DNA of 32,697 nt from Myxococcaceae bacterium (GTDB lineage: Bacteria; Myxococcota; Myxococcia; Myxococcales; Myxococcaceae), in assembly GCA_017881345.1 (NCBI GenBank), contig JADGQZ010000252.1, forward strand, positions 1 to 32,697, in the 5' to 3' direction. The notes beneath the pieces were generated by a model. The model saw only the letters and a program-made list of their open reading frames with translations, was not told the DNA's origin and ran no database searches. The translations under genes and the position numbers were made by a program. Below are positions 19,101 to 28,939 of the stretch, one piece after another; positions within the stretch are counted from its first letter, which is position 1; the number at the start of each line of letters is the position of its first letter.

Positions 19101-20845
19101 TCTTCGACTACACGGGTTGCATCGGATGCGCGACCGGGTCCGGCTGGAACAGCAACGCCCCGGCGGACCAGAGCGCGCTCGAGGCGCGGATCACCGGTGT
19201 CCCCGAAGACGCCCGGCTCACCATCGCCCTCCTCCTCAACCCGGGGAAGAACGAGCAGTTCACCAACGGCATCTTCAAGCGGTCGCGCGCCTCGGACATC
19301 TTCCACTCCGACCCGGCGATCATCGAGGGTGCGGTCCAGAGCGCCAGCTGGCCGGACGGGACCGAGTCCGGGGCGTACACCACGTTCCGCACCAACGTGC
19401 AGAGCCGCAAGAAGACCGTGTACATCGGGGCCAACGACGGGATGCTCCACGCCGTCGAGGACGCCGTGACCAGCCCCGGGGCGGTGGTCGACCCGATCGC
19501 CGGCTCCGAGCGATGGGCCTACGTCCCGATGATGCTCCATCCGACGCTCGCCTCGATGCGCGACTTCCACACCTTCGGCGTGGACGGCAGCGTGGCGGTG
19601 GCGGACGTCTGCGGTGCCGGCTTCAGCGCCAGCCCCTGCACCGCCCCTGACGGCTGGCGGACGCTGCTGGTCGGCGCGTTCGGCCGTGGCGCCCGGGGCC
19701 TCTACGCCCTCGACATCACCGATCCGAGCAATCCCCAGCCCAAGTGGGAGACCAACGGCGCGCCCCCGGGCGTGCCGCGGTTCGGCTACACCTGGGGAGC
19801 ACCGGTCGTCGCCCGCGCCACGGTGGGCGGCCTCGGCAAGCTCTGGTCGGTCTTCGTCGGCGGCGGCGTCCTGCCGGCCCCCGACCCCCAGGGCCACGCC
19901 TTCTACGTGCTCGACGCCCGGACCGGCGCGCTCCTCGACGACGGCACCAGCAAGGCCTCCTACGACGTGTGGGATGACCCGGCGGATCCCACCGTCAACG
20001 CGGTCGCCTCGCGGCCCACGCTCTACCGCCCCGCGGACAAGAGCATGGTGGAGCGGGTCTTCTTCAACGACACCGAGGGCAAGGTCTGGAGGATGAACAC
20101 CACCGGCAGCGCCCTCGCAAGCTGGGCGGTCTCGCCCGGCGTGCCAGGCCCCGGCGACGCGTTCTTCGACCCGGCCAACGCCTCCGGAAACAGCGCCTGC
20201 ATGCTGGACGTCAACGGCAACCCCACGCCCGTCCTCGACGCCACCACCGGCACCCCGGTGATGGTTGGCGCCACCCCGATGACGCTGCCGCTCAGCGCCC
20301 CCCGTCCGAAGATCTTCAACCGGCCGATGCTCGCCCTCGATCAGACGGGCCTGTTGAACGTCTACGTGGGCACCGGGGACACCGATCACCCGAACGACCC
20401 GCTCGGCACCTGGGACTACTTCTACGGGCTGACCGACACCGGGACTGGCTGTGCGCGGCCCCTGTTCGTGCTCCGCTTCGCCCAGAACGAGAAGATGCTG
20501 GCCGACCCCGCCTTCCTCAACGGAGTGGTCTTCGCCACCACCTACCTGCCGCCCGCCGCCAACATCTGCACCGACGCGGGTGACGGATTCCTCTACGCCT
20601 TCGACGCCCGGACCGGACAGCCGGTCGCCGCGATCAAGAACCCGCTCACCGGGTTGATGGTGGCCAAGGTCGGCCTGAGCGCGGTGAACCCGCAGCTCAA
20701 GGGCTCGGGCATCCCGAGCGCCCCCATCATCCGCAACGGCAAGCTCTACCTGAGCGTCGAGACCGCCCCGTCGCACCCGCGCCAGGTCGACCTCGGCTCC
20801 CGTCCCATCGATGTCAAGGTCAAGACATGGCAACGGGTGAAGTGA
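16148..20845 (+). CDS. pilY1: PilY1-family type IV pilus tip protein with split vWA domain and Cys-rich region
   Basis: Signal-like N-terminus from ATG 16148; MIDAS motif DTSKSM; later YYVMLLTDGEEQP; C-terminal beta-propeller with VYIGANDGMLHAV, RWAYVPMMLHPTL, LLVGAFGRGARGLYALDI; followed by minor pilin genes. Confidence 0.9.
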   Translation: MRNARSVLQYTVMWVVVFVMAAGPLPLGIRRAEAVGPTITDTPGIKNFFTPKLFIILDTSKSMVFRPGDINGDLTAAGQDWDPNVPTAAVDCQNKWCLGKRALYRTLPTYTSRIEIGLSGYNQYFELVTEPANFTTTCSYDRIAYGNVSWGNPSWMFTRLDDLTGTGVDPTATQMQPGSLEISYQSPASPTMQSPHRVRKWGFANGAAGDRQYINVVGAGYSAPATQVFNGYTYDYGWREDPLFRDDFLKSTLGGSCPATRPAATDGSCSAQACDMTLDFPFTLPYGDIYSDTDLGPTTTLRGVLYTSAGLVTSNFNDSCGLSSPYAGTGASCDDTATHPTGCKITQIAGPFNSYWNNVTYYNGAVAPGPLSGWQLMSTTTGTIDVQLTNFGDTCPAIGTVVTTSSGPAEWQSLATGGGGPGTATTGNSCSADPRYTCTWTMASDIIVPGETTQHFCRFTRPQFNWQQYAPQCTYTASTYRYTTVYGDDYCRYKHYRDVFTHAVYSYSYIPNDGDIVGFTSRNYVGNDDQHGTPTAVTYGAGQFSNGDCPNLIQTGANCSGGVLCKLSWRTNTTLGATNYPNGRYSLSPYGGWPWVTAPAGFVTAADPVATLTDPNFPPSPMAYSPDWLDGNGHPDLFRKYLNANIYNPTDTNPPSPPEYTCPTCTYQYAYKDPATIDAAGFSAVAASMPPNRDNGWARLNDGRTALSWTPLALNSALLGASPATDGPVLKMLSKYDPVTNPTGLRTPDFGDYTPLTGSLKDAKAYIQTVIDSDPYAGCGRAYYVMLLTDGEEQPAGLPGNDPVGAVTALRNMTTSSALPVDVKTFVIGFGLFTPSPQLNSMAQAGGTAVNATDLSTLDLSAAGVAFDGSTPARLLSSLEGAFGRILEGYFTRSKPAVNVAGTEMYVGYFRLLFNGLEWQGKLDAINTDSINLPTLADTVTDADYNYLWRYGDADTAPLPSSSINKQTSRTVYTSLDPSSGNRIFFDYTGCIGCATGSGWNSNAPADQSALEARITGVPEDARLTIALLLNPGKNEQFTNGIFKRSRASDIFHSDPAIIEGAVQSASWPDGTESGAYTTFRTNVQSRKKTVYIGANDGMLHAVEDAVTSPGAVVDPIAGSERWAYVPMMLHPTLASMRDFHTFGVDGSVAVADVCGAGFSASPCTAPDGWRTLLVGAFGRGARGLYALDITDPSNPQPKWETNGAPPGVPRFGYTWGAPVVARATVGGLGKLWSVFVGGGVLPAPDPQGHAFYVLDARTGALLDDGTSKASYDVWDDPADPTVNAVASRPTLYRPADKSMVERVFFNDTEGKVWRMNTTGSALASWAVSPGVPGPGDAFFDPANASGNSACMLDVNGNPTPVLDATTGTPVMVGATPMTLPLSAPRPKIFNRPMLALDQTGLLNVYVGTGDTDHPNDPLGTWDYFYGLTDTGTGCARPLFVLRFAQNEKMLADPAFLNGVVFATTYLPPAANICTDAGDGFLYAFDARTGQPVAAIKNPLTGLMVAKVGLSAVNPQLKGSGIPSAPIIRNGKLYLSVETAPSHPRQVDLGSRPIDVKVKTWQRVK

Positions 20846-21426
20846 CCCGCCGGCAGGGCGGCTTCACGTTGATCGAGGTGATGGTGACGGTGGCGATCGT
20901 CGCCATCCTGGTCGCCCTCGCCTCGAACGCGCTGAACGAGAGTCGGCGGGTGGCGCGCGTCTCCGGCCAGGCGAGGCTCCTGGTGCAGCGGCTCCAGACG
21001 GTCCGGACCAACGCGGTGAGCCAGGGCAACGCCCAGGGCTACCTCATCGGTCCGAACGGGATCGCGGTGGGGGGTCCCAACGCCCACCAGTGCTTCGTCT
21101 TCATCAAGCAGAACCCGCTGGCCTTTCCGGTCCTCCCCTACGACGCGGTGAACGACACCCTGGATCCCAACGCCCGGGACGAGCTCCCGCGCACGGACAT
21201 CAATACGCTGGTCACCATCCGGGGGGCGGGCGGCCTCCAGCCCGGGCCGTTCCAGATCGGCTTCGACATCAACGGCCAGGCCACCGTCAGCCCGGCGGCC
21301 GCGTTTCCCTACTGCATCCAGGTCAGCGACCCTTACGCGCCGGCCATCCAGCGCTGGGTCATCCTCTTCAACGACGGAACGGTGAAGGTCCAGAACAATG
21401 ACAACGCGGGCGCCTACTGTCCGTAG
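20827..21426 (+). CDS. fimT: GspH/FimT family pseudopilin
   Basis: Prepilin signal RRQGGFTLIEVMVTVAIVAILVALA near the N-terminus; overlaps pilY1 end. Confidence 0.88.
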   Translation: MATGEVTRRQGGFTLIEVMVTVAIVAILVALASNALNESRRVARVSGQARLLVQRLQTVRTNAVSQGNAQGYLIGPNGIAVGGPNAHQCFVFIKQNPLAFPVLPYDAVNDTLDPNARDELPRTDINTLVTIRGAGGLQPGPFQIGFDINGQATVSPAAAFPYCIQVSDPYAPAIQRWVILFNDGTVKVQNNDNAGAYCP

Positions 21427-21919
21427 CCGCGGCGCGCGCCGCGGCTTCACGCTCCTCGAGGCCCTGGTGGCCGGGGCGATCTTCTTCCTCACGGTGGTGG
21501 GCGTGTCCCTGCTCGCCGTGCAGGGCGCGAACAACGCCTCCAAGGGCATGCGCTACACCCAGGCGGCGCGGGTCGCGACCCAGGAGATGGAGCGGTGGTC
21601 GATGCGGGGCTGGAGCGGCCTCGGCTGGGAGTTCGACGGCGGGATCCCGTCCCCCAAGGTCATCCCGCCCTACAACGTGACCGAGCTCCAGGACGGTGGC
21701 GGGCCGCGCTACCAGGTCGCCATCACCCTCTACGACACCTCGGGCGTCCCCGCCGGTCCCCTCCCCGACGGATTCCCTTCCCCGAACCTGGGCGCCTCGA
21801 TGGCCGGGGCGCCGGTCTGGGTCCCCTCCTACTGGATCGACGTGCAGGTGACGGCGTTCATCCCCAACTCGACGACGGGCGTCAGCGTCCGGGAGGGCAC
21901 CTATGTCAGCCCGAACTGA
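21398..21919 (+). CDS. pilV: PilV-like type IV minor pilin
   Basis: Prepilin signal RGARRGFTLLEALVAGAIFFLTVVGVSLLAVQGANNASKG; position in operon. Confidence 0.82.
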   Translation: MTTRAPTVRSRGARRGFTLLEALVAGAIFFLTVVGVSLLAVQGANNASKGMRYTQAARVATQEMERWSMRGWSGLGWEFDGGIPSPKVIPPYNVTELQDGGGPRYQVAITLYDTSGVPAGPLPDGFPSPNLGASMAGAPVWVPSYWIDVQVTAFIPNSTTGVSVREGTYVSPN

Positions 21920-23078
21920 GCGCCGCGGGTTCAGCCTGCTCGAGCTCATGGTGGCCAGCGCGGTCGGCATGGTCATCATCCTCGCGGCGATGGCCGCGTT
22001 CGACCTGCAGGCCAACTTCTCCCGGCACACCGAGCGGCTCCTCGGGGCACAGGCCTCCTCCGGCCTCGGCCTCACCATGATGCAGCGGGACCTCGAGAAC
22101 TCGGGCCTCCGGTTCCGGGGCGGCGTGCAGGTGGATGCCGGAGTGAACTGGGCTGCGGTGGTGCGACCCTTCGACCAGCTCGGGACCAACATCGTCGACC
22201 TCTGCAATGACTCGGCCTGCGGAGCCGGAAGCAAGGTGAGCGCGCCGAGCGGCTTCCAGGGTGGCTTCATTCCCGGGACCGATGCGTTCGAGGTCCTGCT
22301 CGGTAGCCGGCAGATGGACCCCCGTCGGGTCGCGGCGCAGGTGGCGAGCGTCGGTGCGTTCGGTGGCTCGACCATGACCATCACCGTGTCGCCGGATCCC
22401 TTCATGGTCCCGGAGCGCTCGGCCGGGGGCTCCTCGGCCCCGCTCCTCATGTTCTGGAATGACGACGTCCACTGCATCGGACGAGCCATCCCCCTCATCA
22501 ACAGCGTAGGAAACGTGGCGACGTTCACCATCAGCACCGTGGACGCCAAGCTCGCCAACTCCGGGGCCGCGTGGAAGCCCGGCTGTCCGGCCGCGCTGAT
22601 GAACGTGGACATCCTCCAGTACCGCCACCGCTACCTCGTCTACCAGAGCGACTTCACCAGCGCGCGGCCGGCGCGGGTGGGGCTGGCTCTGCAGAGCAAC
22701 GACTTCTGCGATCCTCTGGATGGCGGCACGGTCTGCTCGACCGACCTCGGCCCGCCGATGCTGGTCGCCGAGGGCGTGGACGACATGCAGGTGGCCTGGC
22801 GCGTGCCCGATGGGTGGGGACCGGACGCCGGGGTGTGGTGTCAGCGGAGCGGCGTCGAATCCTGTGACTTCGACCAGCTCAACACCTCGGATGGCCAGCG
22901 CGCCGCGGCGATCATCGGCGCCCAGATCTATCTCTCCTCCCACGGCCCGGAGGTCACCAAGCGGGAGAACGAGCCGATCCCGGTGCTCTTCAACCACGCC
23001 CCCTCACCGGCCACCGACGGGGTGGTCCGCTCGGTGATGCAGGCCTCCGTCCTCTTCCGGAACGCGGTGACCCCATGA
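21903..23078 (+). CDS. pilW: PilW-like type IV minor pilin
   Basis: Prepilin signal ERRGFSLLELMVASAVGMVIILAAMAAF; 391 aa; position in operon. Confidence 0.82.
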   Translation: MSARTERRGFSLLELMVASAVGMVIILAAMAAFDLQANFSRHTERLLGAQASSGLGLTMMQRDLENSGLRFRGGVQVDAGVNWAAVVRPFDQLGTNIVDLCNDSACGAGSKVSAPSGFQGGFIPGTDAFEVLLGSRQMDPRRVAAQVASVGAFGGSTMTITVSPDPFMVPERSAGGSSAPLLMFWNDDVHCIGRAIPLINSVGNVATFTISTVDAKLANSGAAWKPGCPAALMNVDILQYRHRYLVYQSDFTSARPARVGLALQSNDFCDPLDGGTVCSTDLGPPMLVAEGVDDMQVAWRVPDGWGPDAGVWCQRSGVESCDFDQLNTSDGQRAAAIIGAQIYLSSHGPEVTKRENEPIPVLFNHAPSPATDGVVRSVMQASVLFRNAVTP

Positions 23079-23713
23079 CGACTCCCCGCCGCTCACCCCG
23101 CGGCTTCGTGCTGCTGGTGGTCCTCGCCGCCGCCGCGGTGCTCTCGCTGATCGCCGCCTTCATCTACTCGCGCACCGAGAACCAGCTGCTCCTCAGCATC
23201 TCGATGCGAGGACAGAGCATGGCCTCGGCCCGGGCCACGCTCTCCGCCGAGCGCACCCTGGCGCTGCTGCGCGGGTTCCGCACCACCAACGCCGCACCTC
23301 CCGGGCTGACCGTGCTGCTTCCGCAGACCGACTACGCCACCGCGGTGACCCTCGGCCAGACCCTGCCGTTCGGCAGCGCCAACTACGACCTCCCGGGGAA
23401 GGACGTCGCGAGCGGCAACGGCGCGCAGTGGTGCGTCGAGCTCTGGGTGCTCAACCGCGGGCTCAACATCCCGCCCTGGCTGGTCGTCGAGGCGTGGGGC
23501 TTCTACGGGACGACCAACCCCAAGCCGAGCGTGGTGGAGACCGGGTTCACCAGCCCCGGCTGCACGCCGAAGGGGACCAACCGCATCGTCTCCTCGCACA
23601 TCACCGTGCACCTCGAGTGGCCGAACCTGGGCAGCGGCGGCGGCGGGGCGACCACCGTGGACACCACCGGGGCGGGCCCCGCGGGTGGCTCGGGCGCGGT
23701 GGGAGCCTTCTAG
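23075..23713 (+). CDS. PilX/GspK-like minor pilin
   Basis: Prepilin-like PRGFVLLVVLAAAAVLSLIAAFIYSRTENQ (no Glu at +5); last gene of minor pilin cluster. Confidence 0.72.
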   Translation: MTTPRRSPRGFVLLVVLAAAAVLSLIAAFIYSRTENQLLLSISMRGQSMASARATLSAERTLALLRGFRTTNAAPPGLTVLLPQTDYATAVTLGQTLPFGSANYDLPGKDVASGNGAQWCVELWVLNRGLNIPPWLVVEAWGFYGTTNPKPSVVETGFTSPGCTPKGTNRIVSSHITVHLEWPNLGSGGGGATTVDTTGAGPAGGSGAVGAF

Positions 23714-24393
23714 CGGCTTGCCATCGCCGCCCGGATGGTCCGCTCGAGCTGCTGGACCACCTCGGACAGTGGCTTGGATGAGCTGTCCACCCGGACCGCG
23801 TCGTCGGCCGGCTTCAGCGGGGCCACCGCGCGCGAGGCGTCGTCCCGGTCGCGCTTGATCTGGTCGGCGAGCACCGCCTCCAGGCTGCTCTCGCTTCCCT
23901 TCTGGAACAGCTCCTCGTAGCGGCGCCGGGCGCGCACGTCGGGGTTTGCCTCGAGGAAGAACTTGAGGTCGGCCTCCGGGAAGACCACCGTCCCGATGTC
24001 CCGGCCCTCGAGCACCGCCCCCACCGGGGCCTCGAGCGCGAGCCGCCGCTGCAGGCCCAGCAGCCCGGCGCGCACCACCGGCCTGGCCGAGACCGCGCTT
24101 GCCGCCAGGGAGATGTCCGGGGTGCGGATCTCGGACGAGACGTCCTCGCCGTCCAGGTAGACCCGATTCTCCTCCCCCGTTGCCCGGAAGGAGATGCGGA
24201 TCCCCCGGAGTACCTCGGCCAGCCCCGCGTCGTCGTCGGTGGCGATGCCCTGGCGGCGGGCGGACAGGGCCACCGTCCGGTAGAGGGCCCCGGTGTCCAC
24301 GAAGGAGAGGCCCAGCCGCCGGGCCAGCAGCTTGGACACGGTGCTCTTCCCCGCTCCGGCCGGCCCGTCGATGGCGACGATGAAGGGCCGCAT
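23710..24393 (-). CDS. cmk: Cytidylate kinase
   Basis: MRPFIVAIDGPAGAGKSTVSKLLARRLGLSFVDTGALYRTVAL; VGAVLEGRDIGTVVFPEADLKFFLEA. Confidence 0.96.
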   Translation of the reverse strand: MRPFIVAIDGPAGAGKSTVSKLLARRLGLSFVDTGALYRTVALSARRQGIATDDDAGLAEVLRGIRISFRATGEENRVYLDGEDVSSEIRTPDISLAASAVSARPVVRAGLLGLQRRLALEAPVGAVLEGRDIGTVVFPEADLKFFLEANPDVRARRRYEELFQKGSESSLEAVLADQIKRDRDDASRAVAPLKPADDAVRVDSSSKPLSEVVQQLERTIRAAMASR

Positions 24394-24401
24394 CAGGGGC
24401 G

Positions 24402-25370
24402 TCAGCCTGCCACGGTGAAGGGGCCCATGGCCCGGAACTTCCGGTAGCGGTCCTCGACCAGCGCCGGGCCATCCAGGGCGAGCAACGGCTGGAGCTGCCT
24501 GCGGAGCACCCGGCCCAGCTCCTCCGCGGCCCGCGCCGGATCGCGGTGCGCGCCGCCGTCCGGCTCGGGGACCAGCTCGTCGATGACCTTGAGGCCGAAA
24601 AGGTCGCGCGCGGTGAGCTTCAGCGCGTCCGCCGCCTTCTCTGCCTTGCTCGTGTCGCGGTACAGGATGCTGGAGCAGGACTCGGGGCTGATGACCGAGT
24701 AGATGCTGTTCTCGAGCATCAGCACCCGGTTGGCGACGGCGATGGCCAGCGCGCCGCCCGAGCCGCCCTCACCGATGACCACGCTGACGATGGGCACGCG
24801 CAGCCGGCTCATCACCTCGAGGTTCACCGCGATGGCCTCGGCCTGGCCGCGCTCCTCGGCGCCGATGCCCGGGTACGCGCCCGGCGTGTCCACGAAGGTG
24901 AGGACCGGCCGTCCGAAGCGCTCGGCCAGCTCCATCAACCGGCGCGCCTTCCGGTACCCCTCGGGACGGGGCATCCCGAAGTTGCGGAGCATGTTCTCCT
25001 TGGTGTTGCGGCCCTTCTGGTGGCCGATCAGCATCACCGGGCGGCCGTCCAGCCGGGCCCAGCCGCCGACGATGGCCGGGTCCTCGCCGTAGGAGCGATC
25101 GCCGGCGAGCTCGAAGAAATCGGTGAAGAGCCGGGCGACGTAGTCGAGGAAGTACGGCCGCGCGGGGTGACGCGACAGCTGCGCCACCTGCCAGCGCGAG
25201 AGGTCGGAGAAGATCTCCGACTGGAGTCTCCGGGCCTTCTTCTCCAGCTTCTGGATCTCGGTGCTGAAGTCGCTCGGGCCCCCTCCGGACAGCGACTTCA
25301 GCTCGTCGATCTTCCGCTCCAGCTCGAGGAGGGGACGCTCGAAGTCGAGCGCGAACGCGGGACCGGCCAC
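24402..25370 (-). CDS. accA: Acetyl-CoA carboxylase carboxyltransferase subunit alpha
   Basis: [99 protein letters not shown]. Confidence 0.97.
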   Translation of the reverse strand: MAGPAFALDFERPLLELERKIDELKSLSGGGPSDFSTEIQKLEKKARRLQSEIFSDLSRWQVAQLSRHPARPYFLDYVARLFTDFFELAGDRSYGEDPAIVGGWARLDGRPVMLIGHQKGRNTKENMLRNFGMPRPEGYRKARRLMELAERFGRPVLTFVDTPGAYPGIGAEERGQAEAIAVNLEVMSRLRVPIVSVVIGEGGSGGALAIAVANRVLMLENSIYSVISPESCSSILYRDTSKAEKAADALKLTARDLFGLKVIDELVPEPDGGAHRDPARAAEELGRVLRRQLQPLLALDGPALVEDRYRKFRAMGPFTVAG

Positions 25371-25376
25371 GGCGCC

Positions 25377-27311
25377 TCAGGCAGCCCGGGTCTTGGCCTG
25401 GGTGGCGGTGAGCGCGTACCAGGCGGTGCGGAAGGACTTGAGCTCGCGCAGCCCGGCCGGGTAGCGGCCCAGGGCCGGAGCCACGGTCACCGGGAGGCCA
25501 ATCTTCTTCTCCAGGGCCTTGGCCACGTTCAGCTCCTGCCGCCGGCGCTCCTCGGCCGCCGGGTCGGTGGTCTTGGGCAGCACGCGGTTCACCAGCACCC
25601 GCTCCACCGCCAGCTTCTTGCCCTGGAGCTCCTCGACGATGCGCTCGGTGCGCGCGGCGGCGAGATCCTCGCCCCGGGTGACCACCACGAAGCGGGCCTC
25701 GGCGGGATTCACCACCGCGTCCTCGAACCGCTTCACGTGCTTGAGCAGCGCGGCCACCTCGTCGGCGAGCTCGCCGAGGCCCTTGGCCCGGTACTTCACC
25801 AGCACCGCCAGGAGGGCAGTCAGCCAGGTCCGAGCCAGCTCGGGCACCTCGAGCAGGCGCACGCCGCTCGACGAGGCGACCGGATCCACCACGATGCGCT
25901 TGAACCGCTCCTGGACCAGCGCGTCGGTGAGCACGCTCACCGCGGCCAGGTCCTCGAGCGCCGCCGGCGCGACGTCCAGGAGGTTCCGCAGCACCTCGCG
26001 GTCCACCCCCTCCTGCTTGCCGAAGGACTCGAAGACCCGCTCGGCCTTCTCCCGCCAGCGCTTGCGGAGCGCGTTGAACCAGCCCGGCACGTCCAGCTCG
26101 CGGGCGTAGAGCCCCTTGGTGCCCTTCACCTGGGTCTCGGTGTCGGTGAGCCGGCTCTGCAGCACGTCCGACAGGCCGTGCGCCGGGTCGACGCTGATGA
26201 GCAGCACCGGCCCTTCCTTCTCGGTGAGCGTCACCGCGGCGGCAGCGGCACAGGACGACTTGCCCACCCCACCCTGGCCGACGAAGAAGATGAGCCGCGT
26301 CGGCGGGAGCGGCGGCGCGGCGATGGGCGGCATCGAGGGCGCCCGGACCAGCGCCGGCGGCCCCTCGGCCGCGCTGAACTCGAGGCCCTTCGTCTCGCGG
26401 CCCCCGGCGATCTCCTTGGCGAACGGCCGCAGCCCCTCGATGCCGCGCGGCGCCTCGACCCGGCGCTGCACCAGGTGCACCGGGACCAGCTTGTCGAAGG
26501 TCTGGAACTTCCGGACATGCGGCGCCTGCAGTCCGCGCCGGCCGGCGAAGGCAGGCGAGCTGGCCCGCTCCTCGACGGCGTTGACCACGACCTCCGCCAC
26601 CGGGATGCCGCGCTCGCGCAGCCCGGTGAACAGCGCCTTGGCCTGCGCCTCGCCCACCGGCTCGGCCTGCGCCACGAGGTGGAACGCGGTCCGGGTCGGG
26701 TCCTTCACCAGCGCCCAGAAGCGCTCCAGCTCGGCCACCAGCTGGTCCAGCGGGCTGTCGCCCGGAGGAGCAGGGTCCTTCTTCTTCCCGGCGGGCTTCT
26801 CGCCGCGCGCGAGGGCCACCGCACGCCGGAGCAGCGTCGCGGCGTCGAAGAGGCGCAGCGTGGGGCCGGTCCCGGCCATGTCCACCACCACGCGATCGAG
26901 CTTCCCCGGCTCCAGCTGGGACACGACGTCCAGGACTCCGAGCAGCGGCTCGAGGCCCGGCACGATGCCCGACACCAGCTTCCCGACATCCTCGTCCACC
27001 AGGAGCAGCCCCTTGGCTGCCCCGGAGGCGAGCGCGCCCCGGATGGCGTCGGCGCGGGCCTGGACGGTCTCGGTCTCGAACTCGAGCGCCGACAGCCCGC
27101 CCTCGCCCTTGCCGGGCACGAGACGGGTGGGCTTGCCGGTCAGACGCCTCTTCCAGACGTCCGAGAGGGCCTTGGTGGGCTCCAGGCTGCAGAGCAGCAC
27201 CGACTCCTTGGGAGCAGCGTCGGTCAGGGTGAGGGCAAAGGCAGAGGCCAGCGTGCTCTTGCCTGCGCCTCCCTTGCCGCCGAACAGGTGCAGAACGGGT
27301 CCGTCACGCAT
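25377..27311 (-). CDS. Tandem ArsA/GET3-like P-loop ATPase
   Basis: Two deviant Walker A motifs: LHLFGGKGGAGKSTLASAFALTL and IFFVGQGGVGKSSCAAAAAVTLTEKEGPVLLISVDPAHGLSDVL; start trimmed to ATG 27311 (MRDGPVLHLFGGKGG) from track start 27368. Confidence 0.85.
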   Translation of the reverse strand: MRDGPVLHLFGGKGGAGKSTLASAFALTLTDAAPKESVLLCSLEPTKALSDVWKRRLTGKPTRLVPGKGEGGLSALEFETETVQARADAIRGALASGAAKGLLLVDEDVGKLVSGIVPGLEPLLGVLDVVSQLEPGKLDRVVVDMAGTGPTLRLFDAATLLRRAVALARGEKPAGKKKDPAPPGDSPLDQLVAELERFWALVKDPTRTAFHLVAQAEPVGEAQAKALFTGLRERGIPVAEVVVNAVEERASSPAFAGRRGLQAPHVRKFQTFDKLVPVHLVQRRVEAPRGIEGLRPFAKEIAGGRETKGLEFSAAEGPPALVRAPSMPPIAAPPLPPTRLIFFVGQGGVGKSSCAAAAAVTLTEKEGPVLLISVDPAHGLSDVLQSRLTDTETQVKGTKGLYARELDVPGWFNALRKRWREKAERVFESFGKQEGVDREVLRNLLDVAPAALEDLAAVSVLTDALVQERFKRIVVDPVASSSGVRLLEVPELARTWLTALLAVLVKYRAKGLGELADEVAALLKHVKRFEDAVVNPAEARFVVVTRGEDLAAARTERIVEELQGKKLAVERVLVNRVLPKTTDPAAEERRRQELNVAKALEKKIGLPVTVAPALGRYPAGLRELKSFRTAWYALTATQAKTRAA

Positions 27312-27486
27312 GTGGGTAATGTGTGCTGTCCTTGCAGCGAAAGCCGAAGTCCCGCTGCCGCCCGTCATACACGGGGGGCGGCCGCCGTTCAGGCCAACAC
27401 GGGAGTGACCCCCGAGAATCCTCCGTTCGGGGGGAAAAAGTCAAGGACAGCCGGACGCGTCAATGCGGCCCGGCATGCCGCTGAAG

Positions 27487-28917
<1,431 letters not shown>

Positions 28918-28939
28918 GATGGGCGAATCCCCTGTCTGG

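Noticed and set aside
15977-20833. 1618-aa minus-strand ORF spanning pilY1
   Set aside because: Antisense to a well-supported PilY1; low-complexity Val/Gly/Arg/Glu-rich translation typical of antisense frames in high-GC DNA
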